Below, one piece after another: positions 28,501-36,558 of a DNA stretch of 64,000 bases (position 1 is the first letter of the stretch; each line of letters starts with the position of its first letter). A program made the translations under genes and the position numbers. The notes under the pieces were generated by a model. That model had not been told where the DNA came from. It was given only the letters and a program-made list of their open reading frames with translations, and ran no database searches. This DNA is from Edaphobacter sp. (GTDB lineage Bacteria; Acidobacteriota; Terriglobia; Terriglobales; Acidobacteriaceae). The stretch lies in the NCBI RefSeq assembly GCF_028283685.1, contig NZ_JAPWKF010000007.1:62001-126000 (forward strand), written 5' to 3'.

Positions 28501-29006
28501 ACGCCCCCAACTGCCGCTTCCTCTCGCTCTGGCAACAGGACGACGCCTCGCTGCAGCTCTCGCTCGAGGGCAGCGCCACCGCGCTGCATCTCCTTCTCAC
28601 CGGCTCCACCTTCCCACAGACCAGCCGCATGACGCACGCCACCGTCACCGTGCACTACGCCAGCGGCGAACCCGCGACGCTGGCGTTACGCAACCCCGAG
28701 ACATGGTGGCCCATCGAGCAGGACTATCTCTTCGACGACTACCTCTTCACCAACGATGCTCCGCTTCCCACGCGCGTCGATCTGCGAACAGCCAAAGTCC
28801 GCATACTCGATCGCCCCGCATTCAAAGGCAAGGGCACGAAGGTCGAAGGAGGAGCAGCGACCATTCTCTCCCTGCCACTCGATTCTCAGCGTGAGTTACG
28901 TTCCCTGGAGATCAAGGTAGAGCTTTACGGCCCCGTGCTTGCACTCATCGCACTCTCACTAACACGCTCTCAATCAGAACTCCGCGCTGCTTCCGCTAAG
29001 GATTAG
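25506..29006 (+). CDS. Exported large glycosidase-like protein, DUF4450-like
   Basis: The product is 1166 residues. A Tat-like signal (SRRQFLLHSAAAAALSS) begins the protein. An N-terminal beta-rich region (about 45-260; RGFVIRNGSEFFNRPLYG, DAGDRPEFSLYLPG) resembles DUF4450. The centre (about 340-740) looks like an (alpha/alpha)6 glycosidase barrel: CVMHGAVAWRVPLAGWRGPYC, LARTENLLHSQGDLSHNHYDMN, FHMTSPLDVHRQEAQRDFGDPIG. C-terminal beta domains follow. Relatives accompany rhamnose- or rhamnogalacturonan-degrading enzymes. It is probably coupled to the GH28 gene and should act on the same pectic material. The family call is from memory of motifs, so the exact CAZy family is left open. Its stop overlaps the stop of the convergent dehydrogenase gene by 4 bases. 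Confidence 0.75.
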   Translation: MSPDPHWSRRQFLLHSAAAAALSSNRLLLSQAARPQSAAASPEEILGDVRPLLHGNTALPLRYQPVNRGFVIRNGSEFFNRPLYGANIAFRVDAGDRPEFSLYLPGHGGNLRLAVSIGETSFWLHQAEEIVATYRDGLMHYRIADPHLHGGSIEVQSFTVGNGSGLQLIVTPTQLPPEARLLCAFGGVSGRRGKRGGDIGCESEPVAQFFQLRPEECTGNIYTVSAPSPVSPVAVRVQAHAATLDLSLPPGTQTRIADATNWNTPPETLWRSATETTPKLPILLASTVPDQPLHLHLFRVDVPHSTAPLTPLQALAQNQLQTEAATRIATLAETAHRLQASTPDAFIDAAASALSTASDALWDEAAGCVMHGAVAWRVPLAGWRGPYCLSSLGWHERFQRHSRHWLARQNISPVTTTGPVATGHPDPGSHLARTENLLHSQGDLSHNHYDMNLVFFDALIRHLRWTGDRNLAREAWPALQRHLAWEQRLFRRAYQHNGDELPLYEAYAAIWASDNLQYNGGGVAHSTAYNLFAHEAAAHLATLLGEDAAPYAAEATLIRRALTTLLWIAPTGSIGESKDILAQQTVYTSPALWTVYHTIDSEAVTPLEAWQMAAERLYTLPHVPVHGADVPSEQLFQLACSDWLPYIWSLNLLLLAENMHFALALWQAGDADNAYRIFKGNLLDSLFQGLSPGNFHMTSPLDVHRQEAQRDFGDPIGISSRAFVEGLFGVQPNLLSNTIVLRPGFPSHWSHASLHHIDFDLAWQRSNSTETLHFTSRLQESVPVTLLLRAPRTGTPRVHLDGKPIAAIWLEDAIGAPTLKIVCPASRSLAVEIVWAGAPAPAIPQHQSYPLHAPLHLPAGISLSAIHDPQHCLRNGHAVSPGVHTIFARMHHGSCRWLLPITFTAAAAPLSAAPLALTAGERIEPLDLTPHLQHHLRQIFQRDYDSPRSSFCSLSIPRQGIGAWAAFDTQPVIDDSGLRSLPGELTTPQGLRFRIPAHDAPNCRFLSLWQQDDASLQLSLEGSATALHLLLTGSTFPQTSRMTHATVTVHYASGEPATLALRNPETWWPIEQDYLFDDYLFTNDAPLPTRVDLRTAKVRILDRPAFKGKGTKVEGGAATILSLPLDSQRELRSLEIKVELYGPVLALIALSLTRSQSELRAASAKD

Positions 29007-30601
29007 TTCATGACGAAGGCAAACAACTTGTCGCCTGCGCCAACAAGCAGGTACTGGTGGCCGTCAAGCTCATAAGTGATCGGGCCATTGGACAGGCCGG
29101 TGCTTAGGTTGACGTGCCATAGAGGTTTGCCGGTAGTCGCATCGAGTGCGACAAGATTGTTGTTCGGATCGCCCGCAAACACAAGATTGCCAGCAGTGCT
29201 GAGCAGCCCACCTTTGTTGCCCGGCGTCTCCCACTTGTGGCTCCACTTAATTTTTCCGGTGCGGTAATCTAGGGCCTGCAGCATCGCCTGAGACCAGTTG
29301 CCGGTCTGACGGCCACCCCAGCCTTCCGGCTTGTCGCTGTCGTCGTAGATGTAGAACATCGAATACGAGTGCGTGGCGTTCACGTAGAACAGTCCCGTTG
29401 CCGGACTGAACGTCGGCGGCTCCCAGTTCACTCCGCCGGAGGCATCTGGCGCAACCAACACTCCGGGAATCTGCGGCTCCTTGGCAGCGTTAGGAATCGG
29501 CTGCCCCCTGGCATCCAGGCCCTTGGTCCAGTTCGTCTTCACAAACTCCGAACTGACATAGTTCTTCCCCGTCTCGCGATCCAACACAAAGAACCAACCG
29601 TTGCGACTTGCCTGTGCCAGCAACTTGTGCGGCTTGCCATCAATTTCGCCGTCGAACAGAACCGGTGTCTGCACTGCGTCCCAGTCGTGGGTGTCATGCG
29701 GCGACGGCTGAAAGTACCAGGCCATCTTCCCGGTGTCGGCATGGAGCGCCACGATGGACTCTGTATAAAGATTAGCGCCCTTGCGTCTACTGGCGGCGAG
29801 CACCGGTTGCGGATTTCCTGTGCCGATGTAAAGAAGATTCAGCTCCGGATCGTAGGTGGGCGAGATCCAGGTCATGCCGCCGCCATGCGCCATCGCATCG
29901 GCATCGGGCCACGTCTCAGACCCCGGCTCGCCCGGCTTGGGTACAACCGACCAGCGCCACTGCAGTGCACCAGTCTCCGGATCGTGCGCCTCGAGGAATC
30001 CAGGACGATCCAGATCGTCACCGCTGACACCGGTGATGACATGATTTTTTACCACCAGTGGAGCCACCGAAGCGTAATACATCTGGTCCAGGTCGCAGAT
30101 GGACTGGCTCCAAAGCTTCTTGCCATCAGCTACGTTCAGCGCGACCAGGTTACAGTCCGGCGTCTCGAAGTACAAAGAATTGCCCGAGATGCCAACGCCG
30201 CGATTGCCAAGGTGAATGCCGCCCTTGGATGTCCACTCGTAATGCCACAATGTCCGGCTGGTGCGCGCGTCAATCGCCCACACGTGGTCCGGCACCGTGA
30301 TGTAGATAACGCCATTCACGACTACCGGTGTGCCGGCAAGCCGCCGGACTACTCCTTCGCCCGCATTCGGCAGCTGGTATAGCCATGCAAGGCTCAGCGA
30401 TTTCACATTCTTATCGTTGATCTGGTTCAGCGTGCTGAAACGTCGGCCGGAGTAATCTCCGTTGTAGGTCGGCCAGGAATCCGCTGTCGGGTGTAGTAGC
30501 GTCGCTGGATCGAGACCAGCGCCTGTCTGCTGCCCCGGGCCCGCGGCATGCATGGAAGCAACGCTGAACAAGGCAAGAAAGAGGGCCGAAAGAAACTTCA
30601 T
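29003..30601 (-). CDS. PQQ-type quinoprotein dehydrogenase
   Basis: The product is 532 residues with a signal peptide (MKFLSALFLALFSVASMHA). The body is an eight-bladed propeller of the quinoprotein alcohol/glucose dehydrogenase class. It includes SWPTYNGDYSGRRFSTLNQI at the start, MTWISPTYDPELNLLYIGTG, GVNWEPPTFSPATGLFYVNA and repeated GKxxW blade motifs such as TGKIKWSHKW. Such periplasmic enzymes oxidise alcohols or sugars and pass electrons to a cytochrome c. The preceding gene on the same strand encodes a c-type cytochrome, and its stop overlaps this start (ATGA), so the two are probably made together. No PQQ biosynthesis genes lie in the window, and the substrate is unknown. Confidence 0.88.
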   Translation of the reverse strand: MKFLSALFLALFSVASMHAAGPGQQTGAGLDPATLLHPTADSWPTYNGDYSGRRFSTLNQINDKNVKSLSLAWLYQLPNAGEGVVRRLAGTPVVVNGVIYITVPDHVWAIDARTSRTLWHYEWTSKGGIHLGNRGVGISGNSLYFETPDCNLVALNVADGKKLWSQSICDLDQMYYASVAPLVVKNHVITGVSGDDLDRPGFLEAHDPETGALQWRWSVVPKPGEPGSETWPDADAMAHGGGMTWISPTYDPELNLLYIGTGNPQPVLAASRRKGANLYTESIVALHADTGKMAWYFQPSPHDTHDWDAVQTPVLFDGEIDGKPHKLLAQASRNGWFFVLDRETGKNYVSSEFVKTNWTKGLDARGQPIPNAAKEPQIPGVLVAPDASGGVNWEPPTFSPATGLFYVNATHSYSMFYIYDDSDKPEGWGGRQTGNWSQAMLQALDYRTGKIKWSHKWETPGNKGGLLSTAGNLVFAGDPNNNLVALDATTGKPLWHVNLSTGLSNGPITYELDGHQYLLVGAGDKLFAFVMN

Positions 30602-31704
30602 TGCAAGGTCTCCAGGTACGACACGACATCATGAATATCCTTGTCGGTGTATGTTTCGAGAAGTGCCTCATGACCGGCATAAGGATTGTGCTTCTCTACC
30701 TTGAGGTCGGGGCTGCGCTTGAAGCTGAAATATCGGCCTGTGGCGTCTCGCAGAGAGACATTGAAGTCGTCGATATTCAATGGCTCCCCGGTCACCGTTG
30801 TTCCTGAAGATGTTGTGACAGTAACCGTCGCTACACCATGTTGACGCGAAGCCGTACCCTGCTTGGTGATCGCGCGGTTCTCTGGGAACACGAACTTCTG
30901 CTGTAGCACAGGTGGATCATACTTGCTGGCGATGTGTGCCAGGTCGCCGGTTGCAGAGTGGCATCGTGTGCAGCCTCCAGCGCCTTCAAAGTAGAGCTCG
31001 CCTGCCTTGGCGTCGCCCACCAGGATATTCCCCACGTTGTTGTATGGGCCCGTGCGCAGCGTATCGCCGATCTGCTGATGCAGAAAGTGAGACAAGTTCA
31101 CAACCTGATCCTTGGTCAGATCTACCGGCTTGGTACTGGGGTGTCCCTTCGCAAGGTACGGTCCGATCGTGCTGCCGTAGCGATCGTGCAGAACCAGCAC
31201 CGACCGCACCAGGTCGGCGCCCCGGCTGCCACCGCGCGCGCGCGTTCCGTGGCAGGTGATGCACTGCGCAATATAGACCGTCCTGCCGAGCGCGGCGGCA
31301 TCTTCATCGACGATCTGCTTGTCTTGGGAGCCCGCTTGATCGATCAGGCTGGGCTTGCGCGGAGCCTTCGTTTGCTTCGTCGCCGCTGTGCCTGCGCTGG
31401 TGTCGCCATTGAGAGGGAACGCCGTTGCGAGATAGCCTACGATCTCGTCGAACTCGTCATCAGTGACCTTTGCTCCGCGCCCGATCATGTCCGACACGGT
31501 AGCTCCCCACTGTTGCCGGGTCATCCTGCGTCCACTAAACATCTGCACGGCATGACAGCTTGAGCAGGCGCGCTGGACGGTTTCGCGGTGCGCACCTTCC
31601 GGTAGCGGAGAGCTTGGGGTTTGCCCCCAGGCAACCACGGACGCCAGACTAGCCGTCAGCAGAAGATAGCGACTGATCAATTGCATGGCGGACATCATAT
31701 ACAT
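30598..31704 (-). CDS. Three-heme periplasmic cytochrome c
   Basis: The frame is open from a TTG at 31719. I prefer the ATG at 31704 because GAAGG lies at a good distance before it. The product is about 368 residues with a signal peptide ending near VAWGQ. Three CxxCH heme sites are visible: CSSCH, CITCH and CTRCH (near residues 47, 148 and 245 of this start). Spacing suggests a small N-terminal heme domain (with MIGRGAKVTDDEFDEIVGYL), a middle domain with Met/His candidates, and a C-terminal domain ending in DKDIHDVVSYLETLQ. It should accept electrons from the PQQ dehydrogenase encoded 4 bases overlapping downstream. It is probably soluble or membrane-tethered in the periplasm. Confidence 0.87.
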   Translation of the reverse strand: MYMMSAMQLISRYLLLTASLASVVAWGQTPSSPLPEGAHRETVQRACSSCHAVQMFSGRRMTRQQWGATVSDMIGRGAKVTDDEFDEIVGYLATAFPLNGDTSAGTAATKQTKAPRKPSLIDQAGSQDKQIVDEDAAALGRTVYIAQCITCHGTRARGGSRGADLVRSVLVLHDRYGSTIGPYLAKGHPSTKPVDLTKDQVVNLSHFLHQQIGDTLRTGPYNNVGNILVGDAKAGELYFEGAGGCTRCHSATGDLAHIASKYDPPVLQQKFVFPENRAITKQGTASRQHGVATVTVTTSSGTTVTGEPLNIDDFNVSLRDATGRYFSFKRSPDLKVEKHNPYAGHEALLETYTDKDIHDVVSYLETLQ

Positions 31705-31802
31705 GACAAGCACCTTCAAACGAACAATACGGCGTCTGCGTTATGCGTGACAGCATACGATTCCTGCCCACTGAAATCGGAGTGCAGTGTAAGGATCGAC
31801 CA

Positions 31803-32705
31803 CTAAGCCTTGGAACGCATCTCACCGGACAGGATGAGAGCAAAGCGGCGTCGCATCTCTTTCAGGTAATCTGCGTCCCCGGAACTGAGTTCGAGCGTCG
31901 CCGTTCCCTGATAGCCAATCTCTTCCAGCGCTGCATGTACGGCAGTCCAGTCGATGTCGCCATCACCGGGAGATACCCAGCGAGCTACAGAGGTGCCGCT
32001 GGCCTTATCGCGCCGAAACGAAAAATCCTTGATGTGCAGCTTGACAATGCGCTTTCCTAACGTGCGAATCCAGTCCTGCGGGTAGCCGTAGAGTACGACG
32101 TTGCCCACGTCGAAGTACGCTCGTATATGCGGCGAGTTGTACTCGTCGATATAACGCGCAAACTCCAGCGGACTGAGCAGGAACTTGTTCCAGACTTCTT
32201 CCAGCCCAAGCGTTACGTTTAACTCTTCGGCCAGTGGGATCAGCTTGCGAATGTTTGCTTGCGAGCGTGTGTACGCATCCTTATACGACGTCTGGGGATT
32301 CACCACCCCCGGCACCAGGAGTACCGTCGAAGCTCCCCAGAGATGCGCATTTCGAATAGAAGTACGCGCGCCATCAAGGCTCTTCTCCACCACCGCAGGA
32401 TCCGCAGAGGAAAACGGATACTTCCAGTGATCCATATTCATGACGGAGTGAATCGGTAGTCCGACCTTTTCCGAAGCGACCTTCATTGCCTCCGCATCGG
32501 CATGATCGGGTGTTGTGGGACACTCGATCTGCTCATAGCCGGAATCTTTGGCAAGCTGAAAACGTTGCAGGATCGACAGGCTCTCGGGCAGCATGTTGTA
32601 CTCAACCGCCATGCGGATGGGTAGCATGTTCTTCGCTCGCAAGGGCACGGAGGACATCACGGTCATTGCGGCGGCATTCAGCATAAAGCTTCGACGATTC
32701 ATCAT
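31803..32705 (-). CDS. Exported sugar phosphate isomerase/epimerase-like TIM barrel
   Basis: The predicted start is the ATG pair at 32705/32702; the upstream TTG at 32714 is less likely. The product is about 300 residues with a short Tat-like signal (MNRRSFMLNAAAMTVMSS). The remainder is a xylose-isomerase-like AP endonuclease 2 barrel. Key features are LAKDSGYEQIECP, GASTVLLVPG, LEEVWNKFL, RAYFDVGNVV, VKLHIKDF and ATLELSSGD, with the Glu, Asp, His and Glu positions expected for metal binding. Family members isomerise or epimerise sugars or inositol derivatives. Export is unusual for an enzyme of sugar phosphates and suggests an unphosphorylated sugar as substrate. It is transcribed toward the cytochrome gene's left side but separated from it by the cytochrome's own start. 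Confidence 0.82.
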   Translation of the reverse strand: MMNRRSFMLNAAAMTVMSSVPLRAKNMLPIRMAVEYNMLPESLSILQRFQLAKDSGYEQIECPTTPDHADAEAMKVASEKVGLPIHSVMNMDHWKYPFSSADPAVVEKSLDGARTSIRNAHLWGASTVLLVPGVVNPQTSYKDAYTRSQANIRKLIPLAEELNVTLGLEEVWNKFLLSPLEFARYIDEYNSPHIRAYFDVGNVVLYGYPQDWIRTLGKRIVKLHIKDFSFRRDKASGTSVARWVSPGDGDIDWTAVHAALEEIGYQGTATLELSSGDADYLKEMRRRFALILSGEMRSKA

Positions 32706-33208
32706 GGATGGCAACGATAGTCACACTTTAAGACTTCGCAGACAATCGGAATCCACCGCGATGATCTGGAAAGTCGGGTTATAGAACTGAAGTCCTTCTT
32801 TAGAGCCTCTCTGCCATAACCACTGACATCAGAGATCACGATATGGGGAGTCTGTGCATCCGTCGAAAAAATCAATTACCAGGACGGCCGATCTCAAATG
32901 CGGCGAGCGTGTTCCTGTGCATGGAAACAGTCCGATGACCGTATCGGCATCCGTCCTGAAGTGACGGAAGAATTGCATGACGGACCGTTCAACTTCTGGT
33001 TTTGAGCTCTTTTCCCCTTCCCTAAACCAGCTCGGTGACAGTTGCTATATCTACTCTTTTAGAGCGTTTACCGCCGGCGTGATTCATTAATAGCAGCAAA
33101 ATAATATTAAACATAAACAAATAATTAAAAAGATATTGATTAAGAAGCAAAACGTAAGCATACTCTCTCCACACGTCACAAAGGTTTTTTCTTCCGAGAG
33201 GTCATGCC
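32706..33208 (+). promoter_or_regulatory. Long leader upstream of frameshifted receptor
   Basis: About 500 bases without a credible gene. It contains an inverted repeat CCGTC/GACGG (32951-32967), a TGACGGA direct repeat (32962 and 32978, 16 bases apart), a markedly AT-rich stretch at 33085-33150, a promoter-like pair at 33136-33164, and a ribosome site GAGAGG before the ATG at 33209. Confidence 0.5.
33136..33164 (+). promoter_or_regulatory. Candidate promoter of the receptor gene at 33209
   Basis: TTGATT (33136-33141), a 17-base spacer, then CATACT (33159-33164; four of six consensus positions). It lies within an AT-rich tract about 45 bases before the ATG. Confidence 0.4.
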
Positions 33209-36200
33209 ATGTTCTGTCTCAACGGTCCCGCACGTCTTTGCGATATCCCCCGGTCATCAGGCAGATGGTCCATATTCCAGCGTCTTCTGATGGCTCTCCT
33301 GCTGTTGGGATTTACCGCTTCAGGAAGGTCGCAGACTGTGAACGCAACCTTGCGTGGCACCGTTATGGACGCGACCGGCGGCGTCGTGGCCAAGGCTCAG
33401 ATCTCGCTCTACGAGCCGGTGACCGGCCAAAAAGTACGCGACACCACCTCCACCGACAATGGCGACTTCGAACTCAGCGAACTAAAGCCTGGAACTTACG
33501 AGCTGCGTTGTAATGCGTCCGGCTTCAAACAGTTTGTGGCGCAGAACATCATCCTCGACAGCGGCCAGGTGCGCCGAGTGAATCCATCACTCGCACTTGG
33601 CGCGACGACGGAAGAGGTCACCGTCTCAGCGGGAGCTGCGGTCATCTCGACCGAATCGTCCACGCTCGCTGGCCTGTTCACAGCGAAGCAGCACGACGAC
33701 TCCCCTCAGGTCACGATCTACCCCTCGACATACTCCATGTTGACAACCCTCTCCGGCGTGCAGGGTGGCACGGGATCTCCGATTGCGAATGGTCAGACAC
33801 AACAGCAGCAGTCGCAGACCTTCGACGGTATTGCAAACGATCTTCAGGGCAACCAGAGCAACAATGCCAACTTCTTTGAACAGGTCTCGGCCTCGCTCTT
33901 CAACGCTCCCGCCGAGAGCGCCGTTCCTGTGCAGATCAACATGGTGACGAAGCGCGGCAGCAATACATTCCACGGCAGTGCCAGCTACCGCATCTACGAC
34001 TCCGTCTTCAATGCGCGCGGCTACTTCGATACCCAAAAGATTCCCTATCTGCAGCACGAGTGGAATCTCGAGGGCGGAGGCTACATCTGGCGCGATCGCA
34101 CCTTCTTCTACGGTCAGTGGTTTGCGCAGAAGATTCCCCTCGGCTACCAGACGCGTGCAAGTGTTCCCACCGCGGCATGGCGCTCCGGTGTCTTTTCGTC
34201 GCCCATCATCGATCCGCAGACCGGTCTGCCCTTCCCCAATAACACCATCCCGGCCTCGCGCATCAGCCCGGTAGCCAAAGCCTTTCAGGACAACTACCTT
34301 CCAGCCCCAAACATTGGGCCCGCAACAAGCGCCGTCAACAACTATGCCTTCCAGTTCCCCTTCAACAGCGACCTCTATCGCGGCGACTGGCCCTTGGCCC
34401 GCATCGATCATCAGTTGACGAAGAACAACTCCTTTTTTGTGCGCTGGCTGATGCGTCAGACACCTTACGTCCTCAACAATGGCCTCCCCATCCTGGTGTG
34501 GACTCGTAACCGGCGTCATCAGCAGTGGGCTGCGGGTGACACGCACCTCTTCACGCCGCAGATGATTAATGAGTTCCGCTTCGGCTACTCCACCGACTAC
34601 ATGGTGGACGGACAGAGCAACGCCGGGCAAACGCCTCCTGACGGAGCCCAGGTGCTGGCGACCACAGGCCTGCAGGGATCGAACCCAGGCAACAGCATCG
34701 GACAGGGATTTCCCAGCATCTCCATTACTGGACTTACAGCACTCACAAATGTCGCTGGCGGCACCAAAGCAAACAATCACATGACCACATTCGTGGACAC
34801 GTTCACCTGGCAGAAGGGACGTCACGTCCTGAAGTTCGGAGGCTCAGCGGTCCGCTTCAGCAACTTTTACGGCTTCGTGAACGACTACGGTACGTTTACC
34901 TTCGACGGTTCCATCTCTAAATCAGGTACTGCAACGACCGAATCGGCCTATGCCGACTTTCTGCTTGGGCTTCCGCGGCAGAGCCAGCGCACAAACCCGC
35001 TAGGAGCCCGCGAACAAACGTTGAACGAGTACGGTCTTTTCGCGCAGGATTCATTCAAGATTTCGCCAAAACTGAACATCGACTACGGCCTGCGCTGGGA
35101 TATCTATGGCACACCAACAGCCGCCGACCACCTGATGTACAACTTTGACCCAACCACGGGGAACGTCATCGTCGATCCGTCCGGAATTTCAAAGGTGAGT
35201 CCGTTCTATCCCAATACCATCAGGGTCCAGTCTGGCAGTGTGCGCGCTCTGGTCGACAAGACCAACGTCGCTCCGCGTATAGGCGTGGCATACCAATTGA
35301 CCAGCCACTCCGTCGTCCGTGGAGGCTACGGTCTTTACATCTCGCGCCTGGGATCATCAGGCACCTTCAACAACTTTCTTCCGATCAACCCTCAGCTTGG
35401 ATCAACCGGGCCGTTCTCAATCAGTGAGGTCTACAACAACTCTCCGAACGGAAGCGCCTTCTCCTTCCCTAACCCCTATCCATCGAACACCGGGCACGGC
35501 AGTGGCTCCCAGCCAAAGCATCGTTGGCTACCCGCTCCAAACCGAACACGGCCACATCCACCAGTTCAGCGCGACCTATGAGATCGAACTGAAGAGCACG
35601 GGCTTCCGCGTATCGTATGTCGGCTCCAGAAGTACGGGACAGAACTACTCTGTGAACATTAACAAGCCGATGCCAGGCACAACACCCTTCACAGCATCGA
35701 GCAATCCATATCCTCAGTTCGTATCCGCGACGATGACCCGCTATAACGGCAGCGCCAACTACAACGGTCTGCAGTTCGACGTTCGTCGCCGTGTCGGCTC
35801 GCTTACCTTCTCCGCCAACTACTCCCTGTCGAGCAGCCAGGCAAACTATCTAAACACTGAGAATCCATACAACCTGCTGTCTCGCTATGCGAACGATGGC
35901 ATGACACGCCGGCACTACAGCTCCGGTACGCTGACCTATGCGCTTCCCTTCGGCCACGGCCGCCATTATTTGAACGGCGCCGGAGGCCTGACGGAACGTG
36001 TGGTGGGCGGCTGGTCGACCAACGTAATGACCTACTTGGCGTCAGGCATCTACTTTTCGCCATCATTCTCCGGCTCCGATCCCTCCAACACAAATACCTT
36101 GAGTGGTCTCCCGGACCTGGTCGGTGATCCGAACAATGTCCCTGGAGGGAAATCGAAGACAAACTGGTTCAATATGGCTGCCTTCGCAGTTCCGCAACAG

Positions 36201-36476
36201 GGACACTTCGGCAATGCGCTACCGAACAGCCTGGAGGGCCAAAACCTATATCAGACTCACGTTTCGTTGATTAAAAGTACTCCCATCACCGAGCGCGTAA
36301 AGTTCAACTTCGTCACACAGATCTCTAACCTGTTCAATCACGCGCAATTCCTCAATCCCAGTGGAAATATTAGTTCTGCAAGTGGCAGCCAGTTCACGAG
36401 TCAGATCGGAACCTTCGACTCCTATGAAGTGGCCAAGCCCAGGAACATCACCTTCCAGGGAGCATTCGTCTTCTAA
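33209..36476 (+). pseudogene. TonB-dependent receptor gene split by a +1 frameshift
   Basis: The first frame (33209-35581) encodes a signal peptide ending near GRSQ, a carboxypeptidase-regulatory-like domain (NATLRGTVMDATGGVVAKAQ), a plug with FDGIANDLQGNQ and VPVQINMVTKRGSNTFHGSA, and about two thirds of the barrel. Near 35491-35496 coding quality moves to the next frame. NPYPSNTG in frame 2 continues as TAVAPSQSIVGYPLQTEHG in frame 3, down to the terminal FQGAFVF at 36476. Dropping one base in the GGGCAC stretch would restore a receptor of about 1088 residues, the size of its neighbours. The downstream part is not decayed. So the shift is either very recent or a sequence error. A terminator follows at 36498. 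Confidence 0.85.
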
Positions 36477-36497
36477 GTAGCAATCAAAGTCTTGGCA

Positions 36498-36529
36498 GGG
36501 CCTCGCAGCTGGTATGCGAGGCCCTTTCT
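36498..36529 (+). terminator. Intrinsic terminator after receptor gene
   Basis: Perfect 10-bp stem GGGCCTCGCA/TGCGAGGCCC with a 7-base loop, followed by TTTCTG on the plus strand. Confidence 0.75.
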
Positions 36530-36558
36530 GTTGAGCCCGTCACTACAGATATTCCGAA

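Noticed and set aside
35480..35500. Programmed frameshift in the receptor gene
   Set aside because: No slippery heptamer or downstream structure is apparent, and such receptors are not known to use frameshifting.
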